Assembly (NCBI GenBank): GCA_002502605.1
Contig: DAPR01000020.1
Span: 4,123-30,534, forward strand
DNA length: 26,412 bases
Origin: Euryarchaeota archaeon UBA258
GTDB lineage: Archaea; Thermoplasmatota; Poseidoniia; Poseidoniales; Poseidoniaceae
Reading direction: 5' to 3'
The position numbers were made by a program, and so were the translations under genes. Shown piece by piece: positions 16,316 to 23,964 of the stretch. The notes beneath the pieces are model-generated. The model was not told the origin of the DNA. It worked only from the letters and a program-made list of their open reading frames with translations, and made no database searches. Numbering within the stretch: position 1 is the stretch's first letter; each line of letters begins with the position of its first letter.

Positions 16316-17554
16316 ATGAGTCAAACAATTCTAGAACAATACGGCTTGGTAACAATATACACTGAAGGAAACCATCCCTCTCCAATCTATCACGTTGACG
16401 GGCAGGCACAACCCAACCCTCACGGTGACCTTCAACTCCTTCTTGAAGACGATAATCTCGAAGAAGTCATGTACAACGGCGGGCAACAGGAAGTCAAAGT
16501 AGCTCACAGGAAGTACGGCATGTGCAGGACGAACCTCATCATCGAAAATGACGTAGGATTACAAATTGCAAAGAACATTGCCTCTTACACCAATGTTCCA
16601 TTGGGCGACGGACCTGGGATGGTACCAATTTTTGATGGGCGTTTGCATGACGGTTCCCGTGTTAACGGGACAATCCCACCAGTTTCCCCAGACGGGCCTA
16701 CACTGACGATTCGTAAATTCAAGGAAGATCCTTTGACAATGATTGATCTGATTAAATTCGGAACGGTGAACACACGCCTTGCAGCAATGATGTGGGTTTG
16801 GATTGAAGGTCTAGACAGTCGGCCCGCTAACTTTGTCATCGCTGGCGGTACGGGTTCTGGTAAAACGACGACCCTCAACTGCCTGGGGATGTATATTCCT
16901 TGGCACCGCCGCCTTCTGACGGTCGAGGATACTGCAGAATTGCAAGTCTACCACGACCACTGGCTGCGCATGGAAACACGTCGTGAGCGTCCCGATGGAA
17001 CCTCCGAAATCGACATGAACGATTGCCTCAAATCGAGCCTTAGAATGCGACCAGATCGCATCATTGTTGGTGAAGTCCGTGGTCCAGAGGCTGCGACTTT
17101 GTTGACTGCAATGAACACCGGTCACGATGGCTCCTTCGGTTCTCTGCACGCCAATACAGCGCAGGAAACGGTGACTCGAATGATCAACCCTCCAATGAGC
17201 GTTCCACCAATCATGCTCAGCGGTCTTGATCTGATCATCATCCAAGCCCGACTCCATGTCAATGGAAAAACGGCACGTAAGATCACAGAAGTGGCCGAGG
17301 TCGCTGGAATGGAAGGCGACAAGCCACGTCTCAACATCATTTGGAAATACAATGCTGCTACTGATCAAATCGAAGAAACTGGCATTCCTTCAAAACTCCG
17401 TGAGACCATTTGCAAAGCAGCAGGTATCTCTCCCGATGTGTTTGAGAAGCACGTGTCCCAACGAGAAGCAATTCTTCGAGATATGATTTCACGAGACATC
17501 AGCGATATTCAAACGGTCACAAAACTCATTCAGAGTTTCTACGCAAGCCGTTGA
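16316..17554 (+). CDS. tadA: CpaF/TadA-type secretion ATPase
   Basis: The protein has 412 residues. The Walker A motif is GGTGSGKTTT (177-186); Asp-box and Walker B regions follow (LLTVEDTAEL, and DRIIVGEVRGPEA), and the His-box is SFGSLHANTAQETVTRM. The TLTIRKF segment upstream of Walker A is typical of the CpaF/TadA branch of the GspE superfamily. It forms the hexameric motor that drives pilin export or pilus assembly. The gene closes the operon with two platform proteins. No prepilin peptidase lies nearby, and the only pilin in the window is 6 kb away. Its TGA is directly followed by the opposing gene's stop. Confidence 0.88.
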   Translation: MSQTILEQYGLVTIYTEGNHPSPIYHVDGQAQPNPHGDLQLLLEDDNLEEVMYNGGQQEVKVAHRKYGMCRTNLIIENDVGLQIAKNIASYTNVPLGDGPGMVPIFDGRLHDGSRVNGTIPPVSPDGPTLTIRKFKEDPLTMIDLIKFGTVNTRLAAMMWVWIEGLDSRPANFVIAGGTGSGKTTTLNCLGMYIPWHRRLLTVEDTAELQVYHDHWLRMETRRERPDGTSEIDMNDCLKSSLRMRPDRIIVGEVRGPEAATLLTAMNTGHDGSFGSLHANTAQETVTRMINPPMSVPPIMLSGLDLIIIQARLHVNGKTARKITEVAEVAGMEGDKPRLNIIWKYNAATDQIEETGIPSKLRETICKAAGISPDVFEKHVSQREAILRDMISRDISDIQTVTKLIQSFYASR

Positions 17555-19339
17555 TTATCCTCGCAGCCGAGCGAGTAAATCGTCGATATGGTCAATCTTT
17601 GACCGTGCCGAATTAAGTCTGTCTGAAGCATCAGCCACAGATGCTGCCACTTCCATTTCTGGTTCTTCTTGTGTTGCCTCTTCTGCAGGCTTAAACGCTT
17701 CAGCCAACGCTTTGAGTTCGGTCACAATCGCATCGACTTGTGTGTCTGAAATCATGATGCCAGGTGCGATTCGTGGGATTTCTGCTGGTGAGATGAAGCC
17801 TAACTCAGAGCCGATGATTCCTGCGCAGGCCAAAATACGCGGTCGCAAATCAACGGTGTTCACTTCGTAACCCCGCGATTCTAAGAAGCGAATGACAAGG
17901 GCTTGTTGCGGCTCTGTGAACGTTCCTTCACTGCTTTCAAGGATGGTTTCGACCAATTCTTCGAAAGCGCTGATGTTTCGTTCCAATCGGTCCACGGTGT
18001 TTCGTTCACTTGTCGATAGGTGGACTGCTCCGTGTTGAAGAATTCTGAGGATTCTGTTGCGGCGGGCGATGGCTGGATCTTGGAGTGCCTGGGCTTGGTT
18101 GATGTCGACGTGCAGATCAAACAATGCATGCAGCCTACCAGAAACGCTTGGAATTGACAAATCAAGGTCCATCGTCCGACCAACCTCTTCGAACGCCATT
18201 CTAGCTTTCACAAGATCGCCGGGGTGAGAGGCAAGGGTTTCATCAAGCATACCTCGTAAGCCCTCTCGGGCGTTTTCGAACACCCGTAGCGCTTCTCGCT
18301 CTCGCCAGGAATTTGGCATGGTGTACATGGCGCTCTTTTCGTTTTGCGAACGGAACTCTAATTCCATCAGCGTGGTGCGAATCGAATCTTGTACTGCGGT
18401 AATTTCTGTGGCAAACCCATGGCTCTTAAGGCTGTGAATGAAAGCATCCAAGTCTTCTGTTTCACTTGTGGTGCTTACGGCTAAGAAATCTCGTCCGGCA
18501 GATTCTATTTCTGCCATTCTAGCTTTCAGTTCCAGCAAAGCGGCTTCGACCTCAAGCGAATGTTCTTCGCTTGGTTCAGAAGCGACTTGAACCATCGATG
18601 GAGTTGCTTCTTGTTGTTGGACTGAACTGCTGCTTCGTAGGGCTTCATCGAGGGTTGATGCAATTGGTGCCTTTGAGACAGGAATGCCCTCTTGTGCCAG
18701 CCCTGTTCGGAATTCTGTTTCCTCTTCGAAGGTCCATCCTTCGGGGTGTTCTGAGACAAAATTCTCAGCGGCTTCAATCACAGCCTCGTGCTCTCCACCA
18801 TCTGTTGAATCCGGTGCCTGGTCTGGTGTTGGTAGCACCTTGACAGGTGAGGGGAGTTTCTTAGAGGAGGCGCGGGGTCGACGAAGGCTCTTCTTGACCT
18901 TGCCCCAACCTCCATCTTGCGAGGCGAGAACACCTGCGACCCTGACCAATAGGGCCTGCTTTGCTCCTGAGAGCGGCAATTCAAGGATCTTACAAAGCGC
19001 ATGGAGTTCGTCTCTGGTCATTGAATCGAGCGATTCAGGCAAAAGGCGCTTTGCATCATGGTTGAGGTGGAGGTAGAGTCTCTGCCTTCTTGCTCTTAAT
19101 GACCCGGACTTTTTGATGCCAAAGACCCCCAAAAGTTCGCCGAGTTCATTGTTCATGAGGTTTCGAATGCCATCCGGACTGAGGTCCCACTCATCCAAAA
19201 TTAAGTTTTGAATCAAGCGAGCTCTGAGGGTTTCAACCGAACCAGTTTTTGGAAGGTTGTACGCTACAGCGACTTCTTTCAAGCCATCAAATCGGGCTTG
19301 ATAAAGTTCGGATAGGAGTTCCCCCTTGTCCACCATCAT
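17555..19339 (-). CDS. Large protein with three SAP-like DNA-binding motifs
   Basis: The protein has 594 residues from ATG 19339. Three SAP-like helix-turn-helix motifs stand in a row: about 17-45 (LPKTGSVETLRARL), 62-92 (IKKSGSLRARRQRL) and 107-138 (LPLSGAKQALLVRV). A basic patch with KKSLRRPRASSKK (about 150-163) follows, then a low-complexity acidic linker (about 170-270) and a long helical region with charged heptads to the C-terminus. SAP motifs bind AT-rich duplex DNA, so a chromosome-organising or DNA-repair scaffold is plausible but inferred. ATG 19336 is an alternative start; longer starts to 19423 lie upstream of a good promoter and are unlikely. Confidence 0.68.
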   Translation of the reverse strand: MMVDKGELLSELYQARFDGLKEVAVAYNLPKTGSVETLRARLIQNLILDEWDLSPDGIRNLMNNELGELLGVFGIKKSGSLRARRQRLYLHLNHDAKRLLPESLDSMTRDELHALCKILELPLSGAKQALLVRVAGVLASQDGGWGKVKKSLRRPRASSKKLPSPVKVLPTPDQAPDSTDGGEHEAVIEAAENFVSEHPEGWTFEEETEFRTGLAQEGIPVSKAPIASTLDEALRSSSSVQQQEATPSMVQVASEPSEEHSLEVEAALLELKARMAEIESAGRDFLAVSTTSETEDLDAFIHSLKSHGFATEITAVQDSIRTTLMELEFRSQNEKSAMYTMPNSWREREALRVFENAREGLRGMLDETLASHPGDLVKARMAFEEVGRTMDLDLSIPSVSGRLHALFDLHVDINQAQALQDPAIARRNRILRILQHGAVHLSTSERNTVDRLERNISAFEELVETILESSEGTFTEPQQALVIRFLESRGYEVNTVDLRPRILACAGIIGSELGFISPAEIPRIAPGIMISDTQVDAIVTELKALAEAFKPAEEATQEEPEMEVAASVADASDRLNSARSKIDHIDDLLARLRG

Positions 19340-19370
19340 AGCACCTTCCTTTGCGTTTCGGCTCAAAGGA

Positions 19371-19380
19371 GTATATGTGC
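19371..19380 (-). promoter_or_regulatory. TATA-like promoter of the SAP-domain gene
   Basis: On the minus strand the sequence GCACATATAC stands about 32-41 bases before ATG 19339. With archaeal spacing of about 25 bases to the start site this gives a leader of only about 10 bases, which carries the AAGGTG ribosome site. It supports the shorter start. Confidence 0.45.
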
Positions 19381-19502
19381 CTTCGCAGTGATGTGAAGCA
19401 CAAACAGTCGTTTCCTTGCGCAATGTCGCGTCATCGGCACATGTTTGGTTTTGAAACCACTATCGGCAATGCCTTCAAAACCCGTCGGCACAAACACGGT
19501 GC

Positions 19503-20081
19503 ATGAGCAAGTCAGTCAAGGCCACCAAAGCCGGTTTGAAAGACGCCCATGAAATGGTTGATTCCCTTAAAGAAATGATTCGTTCAGATCTTAAAAACCA
19601 GCGCTCAGGCTTCGAGGACGCACTTTCGACCCGACTTAATGAAGCGGAAGATGTCATTCTCATCTCTGCCAAAGCAAAGGTGGCCATCATCGCTGGCGTT
19701 GGTGTCATGAGGAAGGACCTCGATCGTGCCCAACGTAAATTTTCTAAGACAAACGATGTCGAGGAGTTGAAACGCACGCTCATTTCATTGTCGCAAAGTC
19801 TACAGAAATTGAGAAAAACCAACGATGAAATTGTCAAATCACTCAGCAAAGTGCTCAACCCCACTCTTTCAGCAGTAGAGGTCGTGGAGCGATTCGCCTC
19901 CGACATCCAACGGTCAGCGGGGACATGGGAACGTCATGGTCGTGAACTTGATGATTCAATCATGGAACTGTGCCAAGACAATCAACCAGCAGAGATGGTT
20001 GAACTTGAAGCATACATCGAACGCCAAGGCTACACGGTTCTTCTTGGCGAGGCTCACTCTTCTTCGGACGAAACCGAGTGA
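19503..20081 (+). CDS. Helical, charged protein with possible ESCRT-III (Snf7/CdvB)-like character
   Basis: The protein has 192 residues, nearly all helix by pattern. The N-terminal half is Lys-rich with long amphipathic helices; the central segment has a VMRKDLDRAQRKF stretch and LKRTLISLSQSLQKLRKT; near LSKVLNPTLSAVEVVERF there is a Pro-broken helix; the C-terminus is acidic and ends in a short separate helix. A basic first helix pair, a Pro break and an acidic C-terminal helix are the layout of ESCRT-III/CdvB proteins, but identity is not evident and a plain coiled coil is equally possible. It is divergent from the SAP gene (about 160 bases between starts), and its 3' end overlaps the next, opposing gene by 28 bases. 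Confidence 0.6.
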   Translation: MSKSVKATKAGLKDAHEMVDSLKEMIRSDLKNQRSGFEDALSTRLNEAEDVILISAKAKVAIIAGVGVMRKDLDRAQRKFSKTNDVEELKRTLISLSQSLQKLRKTNDEIVKSLSKVLNPTLSAVEVVERFASDIQRSAGTWERHGRELDDSIMELCQDNQPAEMVELEAYIERQGYTVLLGEAHSSSDETE

Positions 20082-21172
20082 ATGGTGCTCAAGTCCAGCA
20101 AACCAGGCCGAGCCATACTGAACTCTTCGCTCAAACCAGTGTGCTGGCGGGGAATTTCATCATGCCCCATCTGCATCATTTCGAGCAGATTCTGGAATTC
20201 TTTGAGCACGTTCACCATGCCCATGTGGCTTTCTTCAACGGGGCAGACTCGCTCCGCACCGGCGGTGACGGTACCGTGATGGTTCAGAGTTTCGATGCGC
20301 ATCTCAAGCCTTGGTCCAGGCGTCTTGATGTTCTTCTCGATGTCCAAGACACCATCCAGCGTTTGTTCATCGTTTGATCGATTGGCTTCTCGAAGGATGG
20401 CTGAGATTTTTCGCTGCTCAACAAAGATACCTGTAATGGGGTGAAGTTCTTCCTCAATCGAAGCAAGGAAAGCCACTTCCATTCGATGAGCGATGAATGC
20501 TCCGTTGTCGCACATGATTTGAACTGAAGCACTTGGGAATCCGTTTCGAGCCACAAGCAGGGTGAAGCCGTGCAATGGCGGAGGAACAAAGTGCGTTCGT
20601 TCAGGGTTTTCTCTTTGCAAGCCCAAGGTATGTCGTCTTGACTTGAACTTCAACTCTGCATGTTCTCCACGAGAGACAATGTAACCATCGAGCACCTCGT
20701 CTTGTCGCATTTCTTCAAGCCAATGAATTCGATCCTCGCGCTCCAAGGATTCAAACCTGTGTGTGTTGGAAATGTGTTGGGCAAAAGCCTCTGAGGTCAT
20801 GAGGTTTAGATCAGCACGCAACCGTCGCATTTGGCGGCGAAGCAGAACATTGTCACAAACTACGATTGCTTTTGAAAGAAGATATTCTGGTTTGTCCTCA
20901 GAAACCAAGACCCAAGTTGGCTCTCGACGGGGAAGTACACCAACAATGCTTAGGCCTTGAGTTGGCAAGTCCTTCCACTGATGTGCGCTCATTGCCAAGA
21001 GGTCACCATGACCGTTCTGTAGCGTTTCAACAGCCGATTCCATGTGCGGAATTTGCTTCATAACGAAGTCGAAATTCTTTCGGTTGGATTCAATTGTTTT
21101 TTCGATTTGTCGCCTGACTCCGTCCCCATTTGACGGCGTGGTGAGGACCTCAAGGCGTACCTTTTCTGTCAT
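20054..21172 (-). CDS. Degenerate hydroxymethylbilane synthase (HemC)-fold protein
   Basis: The protein has 372 residues. The core aligns by eye with HemC: LQNGHGDLLAMSAHQWKDLP (HemC VHSMKDVP), GLSIVGVLPRREPTWVLV (AAVLPRRDPRDALV) and NVLLRRQMRRLRADL (TSSLRRQ). HemC polymerises porphobilinogen on a dipyrromethane cofactor held by a C-terminal cysteine. Here that region, FLASIEEELHPITGIFVE, lacks the cysteine. The GKGLF lysines, the RGNV arginine and the PAxGQG motif are also missing. The fold may be kept for ligand binding; catalysis as HemC is unlikely. ATG 21172 is preceded by GAGGTGAG with 4 bases spacing. It is divergent from the GGPP synthase gene. Confidence 0.55.
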   Translation of the reverse strand: MTEKVRLEVLTTPSNGDGVRRQIEKTIESNRKNFDFVMKQIPHMESAVETLQNGHGDLLAMSAHQWKDLPTQGLSIVGVLPRREPTWVLVSEDKPEYLLSKAIVVCDNVLLRRQMRRLRADLNLMTSEAFAQHISNTHRFESLEREDRIHWLEEMRQDEVLDGYIVSRGEHAELKFKSRRHTLGLQRENPERTHFVPPPLHGFTLLVARNGFPSASVQIMCDNGAFIAHRMEVAFLASIEEELHPITGIFVEQRKISAILREANRSNDEQTLDGVLDIEKNIKTPGPRLEMRIETLNHHGTVTAGAERVCPVEESHMGMVNVLKEFQNLLEMMQMGHDEIPRQHTGLSEEFSMARPGLLDLSTIHSVSSEEE

Positions 21173-21254
21173 CATCTCACCTCGGCGAGGATTGCTCCTC
21201 ACATTACAAGGGCGTAGACTACCGGTTAAGAAGGGCACCGTTGTAGGGCAACCC

Positions 21255-22238
21255 GTGGCGAGCATTGGATTAGAGGCAAGTGACCAACTTGAGGTAATGC
21301 GCCTTCACGTTGACGCAGCCCTAGAGGCACTTGTCGAAGATGAACGGGAACAAGGAGCTGGCCAAGTTGCCGACCTTTGCGCCTCGATGCTCTTGGCGGG
21401 CGGTAAACGCTTGAGGCCATTGCTGATTCTATTGGCTCACGAGATTGCAGGTGGTGAAGACATCGATGAGGTGATGCCATTGGCCCTCGCCTTCGAGTTA
21501 ATCCACACAGCCACGCTTGTCCATGATGACATCAATGATGAGGCCGCACTTCGCCGAGGAGTACAGACCATTCACACCAGGGCTGGCCTAGCCAAAGCGG
21601 TGATTGCAGGGGATTGGCTTTTCGTGCAGGGCTTCGGGTTGGGTGGCAGGTATGAAGAAAACATTGTTCGATTGATGGCAAAGTGCTGTGCAGATATTGC
21701 CGTTGCCGAATTCCACCAACTCGACCATGTCCTCAATCTTGCAACTTCACCTGAAGATTACCTTTCCATCGTTCGAGGGAAAACCGCAGGCCCATTTTCT
21801 GCTGGATGCCATGCAGCCGGCCTCGTCGCAGGGCTTGATGAGGAACAAGCTTCAGGGCTCGGGCGGTTCGGTATGGAATTAGGCGTCGCATTCCAACTTG
21901 TGGACGACCTGCTTGACCTTCGAGGTGATGATCGCATGGGTAAACCGAGAGGTGCTGATGTCATTGAAGGTAAAATGACGCTTCCACTCATCCATGCCTT
22001 GACGTTGTCACATGGTGATGAGCGACAAAAACTTGCGCACATCATTGAGCATTTTACCGATGATCAGTTTGACCAACTCATGGTGTTATTGAACCGTTCT
22101 GAGAGCCTCAAGTACGCTGAATTATTGGTGCGAACTCATCTCGAACGCGCCGTATTGGAACTCGATGCTTTTCCCCCAAGCAGGGCGAAGGACCTGATGT
22201 TGCATATCACTGGATATGTCATGGAACGGCATGTGTGA
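21255..22238 (+). CDS. Geranylgeranyl diphosphate synthase (polyprenyl synthetase)
   Basis: The protein has 327 residues. The substrate motif GGKRLRP is at about 49-55, the first Asp-rich motif DDIND at 91-95 with RR at 100-101, and the second DDLLD at 217-221, followed by GKPRGADVIEGKMTLP. The enzyme adds isopentenyl diphosphate units to build the C20 chain of archaeal lipids. The residues five and four before the first Asp motif are small (Ala, Thr) rather than aromatic, which fits a C20 or longer product rather than C15. No ATG lies in a good position: GTG 21255 is chosen, and ATG 21297 is the alternative (a shorter first helix). It runs into the geranylgeranyl reductase gene with 8 bases between. 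Confidence 0.87.
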   Translation: MASIGLEASDQLEVMRLHVDAALEALVEDEREQGAGQVADLCASMLLAGGKRLRPLLILLAHEIAGGEDIDEVMPLALAFELIHTATLVHDDINDEAALRRGVQTIHTRAGLAKAVIAGDWLFVQGFGLGGRYEENIVRLMAKCCADIAVAEFHQLDHVLNLATSPEDYLSIVRGKTAGPFSAGCHAAGLVAGLDEEQASGLGRFGMELGVAFQLVDDLLDLRGDDRMGKPRGADVIEGKMTLPLIHALTLSHGDERQKLAHIIEHFTDDQFDQLMVLLNRSESLKYAELLVRTHLERAVLELDAFPPSRAKDLMLHITGYVMERHV

Positions 22239-22246
22239 GGGATTGC

Positions 22247-23392
22247 ATGGCAAGAAAAGAAATCAAACATCGACAAGTCATTGTCATCGGGGCTGGTCCA
22301 GCAGGCGCTGCTTGCGCTCAAAGGTTAGCAGAAGATGGTGTTGACGTGTTGATGATCGAACGCCGGTCAATCATTGGAAACCCCGCCCAATGCGGGGAAT
22401 GTATTCCAAACTGGGGCGAGGTAGTAGGAACTTTTGCGAACCTTGAAGATCACCAATGGCTGTACGATTACTTCCAATTTCCAGAGCGATTGAAACTGCA
22501 CAACCTCGATAACATGCGCGTGTTTCTCCCATCCGGAAAAGCCTTCCATTTCGAACTCGATGCCTTCGCAGGACACCGTCTTCACTTTGATGGATACCTT
22601 TGTGATAAGGCCCTTCATGCTGGCGCAGATGTGCAAATGGACGAAGCATTGACGCGAATCCAGCATCAATCGAAACTTGATCGAGATATCCTCGTGACCA
22701 CCAATGGCCGTTACACCTTCGATTACCTCATTGATGCCAGTGGGTCACTTGCGCATGTTGGACGGTTGAGGCATGGCGATGATGTTCGCTATAGACCAGA
22801 AGACCAAGTTCCTACAATGTACGCTCAAGTACAAGGTAATGTGCCAGAAACTTTCGATGTATTCCTTGGTTCAGTGGCTCCTTCAGGGTATGCTTGGATC
22901 ATCCCAAAAGGTCCCGATACGGCCAATGTTGGGCTTGGTGTTCGTGCAGGTTATTTGAAAGGGAATCTCAAGGAACATCTGCAAGAATTCTGCGATGAAC
23001 TCGGTTTTGAGGTCCTCTCTTGGGGTGGAGGTTGGATCCCCATGGGCGGCCCTGTGAAAACCATGGTCGACGGCACGACGTTAGCGGTTGGGGATGCAGC
23101 AGGTTTAGTCATGCCAAGCAACGGCGGTGGAATCTCTCAAGCCATTATCTCTGGTTGCTTTGCTGCCGAGGCAATCCTTGATCACCTGGATCACGGCGCC
23201 CCACTGGACGCCTATGAGGTCCGATTGCGCGCATCAATGGGCCGGGCATTGAAGAATTCATTACGAACCAAAAACATGGGATATACTTTCTTCAAAGGCG
23301 ATTTAATCACGGAAGGAATCCTTCGAATTCTTGGCCCTATTGGCGGCATTAAGCGCGCCATGGAATGCGATAAACCAGTCTGGCTGTTTTGA
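22247..23392 (+). CDS. Geranylgeranyl reductase family flavoprotein
   Basis: The protein has 381 residues. The FAD-binding Rossmann motif GAGPAG is at 15-20, the conserved Cys pair motif CGECIP at 49-54, and the second FAD motif with VGDAAGLVMPSNGGGISQA near 280-298. In archaea this family saturates the geranylgeranyl chains of digeranylgeranylglycerophospholipids. The gene follows the GGPP synthase directly, which supports a lipid role. ATG 22247 lies after a gaggg stretch, 8 bases beyond the preceding stop; the GTG at 22235 would overlap that stop. Confidence 0.85.
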   Translation: MARKEIKHRQVIVIGAGPAGAACAQRLAEDGVDVLMIERRSIIGNPAQCGECIPNWGEVVGTFANLEDHQWLYDYFQFPERLKLHNLDNMRVFLPSGKAFHFELDAFAGHRLHFDGYLCDKALHAGADVQMDEALTRIQHQSKLDRDILVTTNGRYTFDYLIDASGSLAHVGRLRHGDDVRYRPEDQVPTMYAQVQGNVPETFDVFLGSVAPSGYAWIIPKGPDTANVGLGVRAGYLKGNLKEHLQEFCDELGFEVLSWGGGWIPMGGPVKTMVDGTTLAVGDAAGLVMPSNGGGISQAIISGCFAAEAILDHLDHGAPLDAYEVRLRASMGRALKNSLRTKNMGYTFFKGDLITEGILRILGPIGGIKRAMECDKPVWLF

Positions 23393-23466
23393 ACGCCAAA
23401 CAAATAGCGCTCGTCAGACGGCAACGCATCGGTTGGTTCAAGTCCCATCGTTCACACAGCCACACC

Positions 23467-23964
23467 ATGCGCAGCATGAGGCGGGTGAAGAATGACGAGG
23501 CCGTGAGCCCCGTTATTGCAACAGTTTTGTTGCTCGCCATCACCGTTATGCTGTCAAGCATGGTCTTCGTTCTCATGCAAGGAGCCTTGACGACCACGGA
23601 GAAAAGCGCCCCACAAGCAACCGTGAGCGTGAGAGGTCTTTCAAACGGATTCCACGTTGTTCGCTTGACCAGTTTGGATCAAACGATTGACCCAGCAAAA
23701 CTGCAATGGAACCTTGCACCGGACTCTCTTGATGACGGAAACCCTCTGGGCGGAAAGGTTGCTGATGCCGATGTGTATGGCCTCATTGGTGCCAATGTGT
23801 CCTTCCATGACCGGGATGCGGGATACTCCGTAAGCCAGGGTGATTACTTCGTGATCGATTCCACGACCATTGGCTCAGATACTGGCACATGGCGCTTCAA
23901 GTTGGTCGACACGAATTCACAAAGTGTTCTCGTAAACGTGATGCTTCCACCGCTGGATGTTTAG
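23467..23964 (+). CDS. Archaeal type IV pilin-like protein
   Basis: The protein has 165 residues. A short basic leader (MRSMRRVKNDEAVSPVIA) precedes one hydrophobic helix (about 15-38, VIATVLLLAITVMLSSMVFV). This is the archaeal pilin N-terminal signature (AVSPVIA followed by a helix). The leader would be cut by a class III prepilin peptidase just ahead of this region. The rest is a beta-rich domain containing GDYFVIDSTTIGSDTGTWRFKLVD. It is the natural candidate subunit for the Tad-like machine at 14632-17554, but the link is inferred. ATG 23476 is an alternative start. It follows the reductase gene after 74 bases. Its TAG abuts the opposing moaA stop. Confidence 0.82.
   Translation: MRSMRRVKNDEAVSPVIATVLLLAITVMLSSMVFVLMQGALTTTEKSAPQATVSVRGLSNGFHVVRLTSLDQTIDPAKLQWNLAPDSLDDGNPLGGKVADADVYGLIGANVSFHDRDAGYSVSQGDYFVIDSTTIGSDTGTWRFKLVDTNSQSVLVNVMLPPLDV

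Noticed and set aside
14995..17554. Archaellum (arlI/arlJ) operon
   Set aside because: The platform is split into two single-F-domain proteins, the ATPase has CpaF/TadA-type features, and no archaellin or arl accessory genes are present.
21042..21254. Long N-terminal extension of the GGPP synthase frame
   Set aside because: It runs over the start of the HemC-like gene on the other strand and has no similarity to the polyprenyl synthetase N-terminus.
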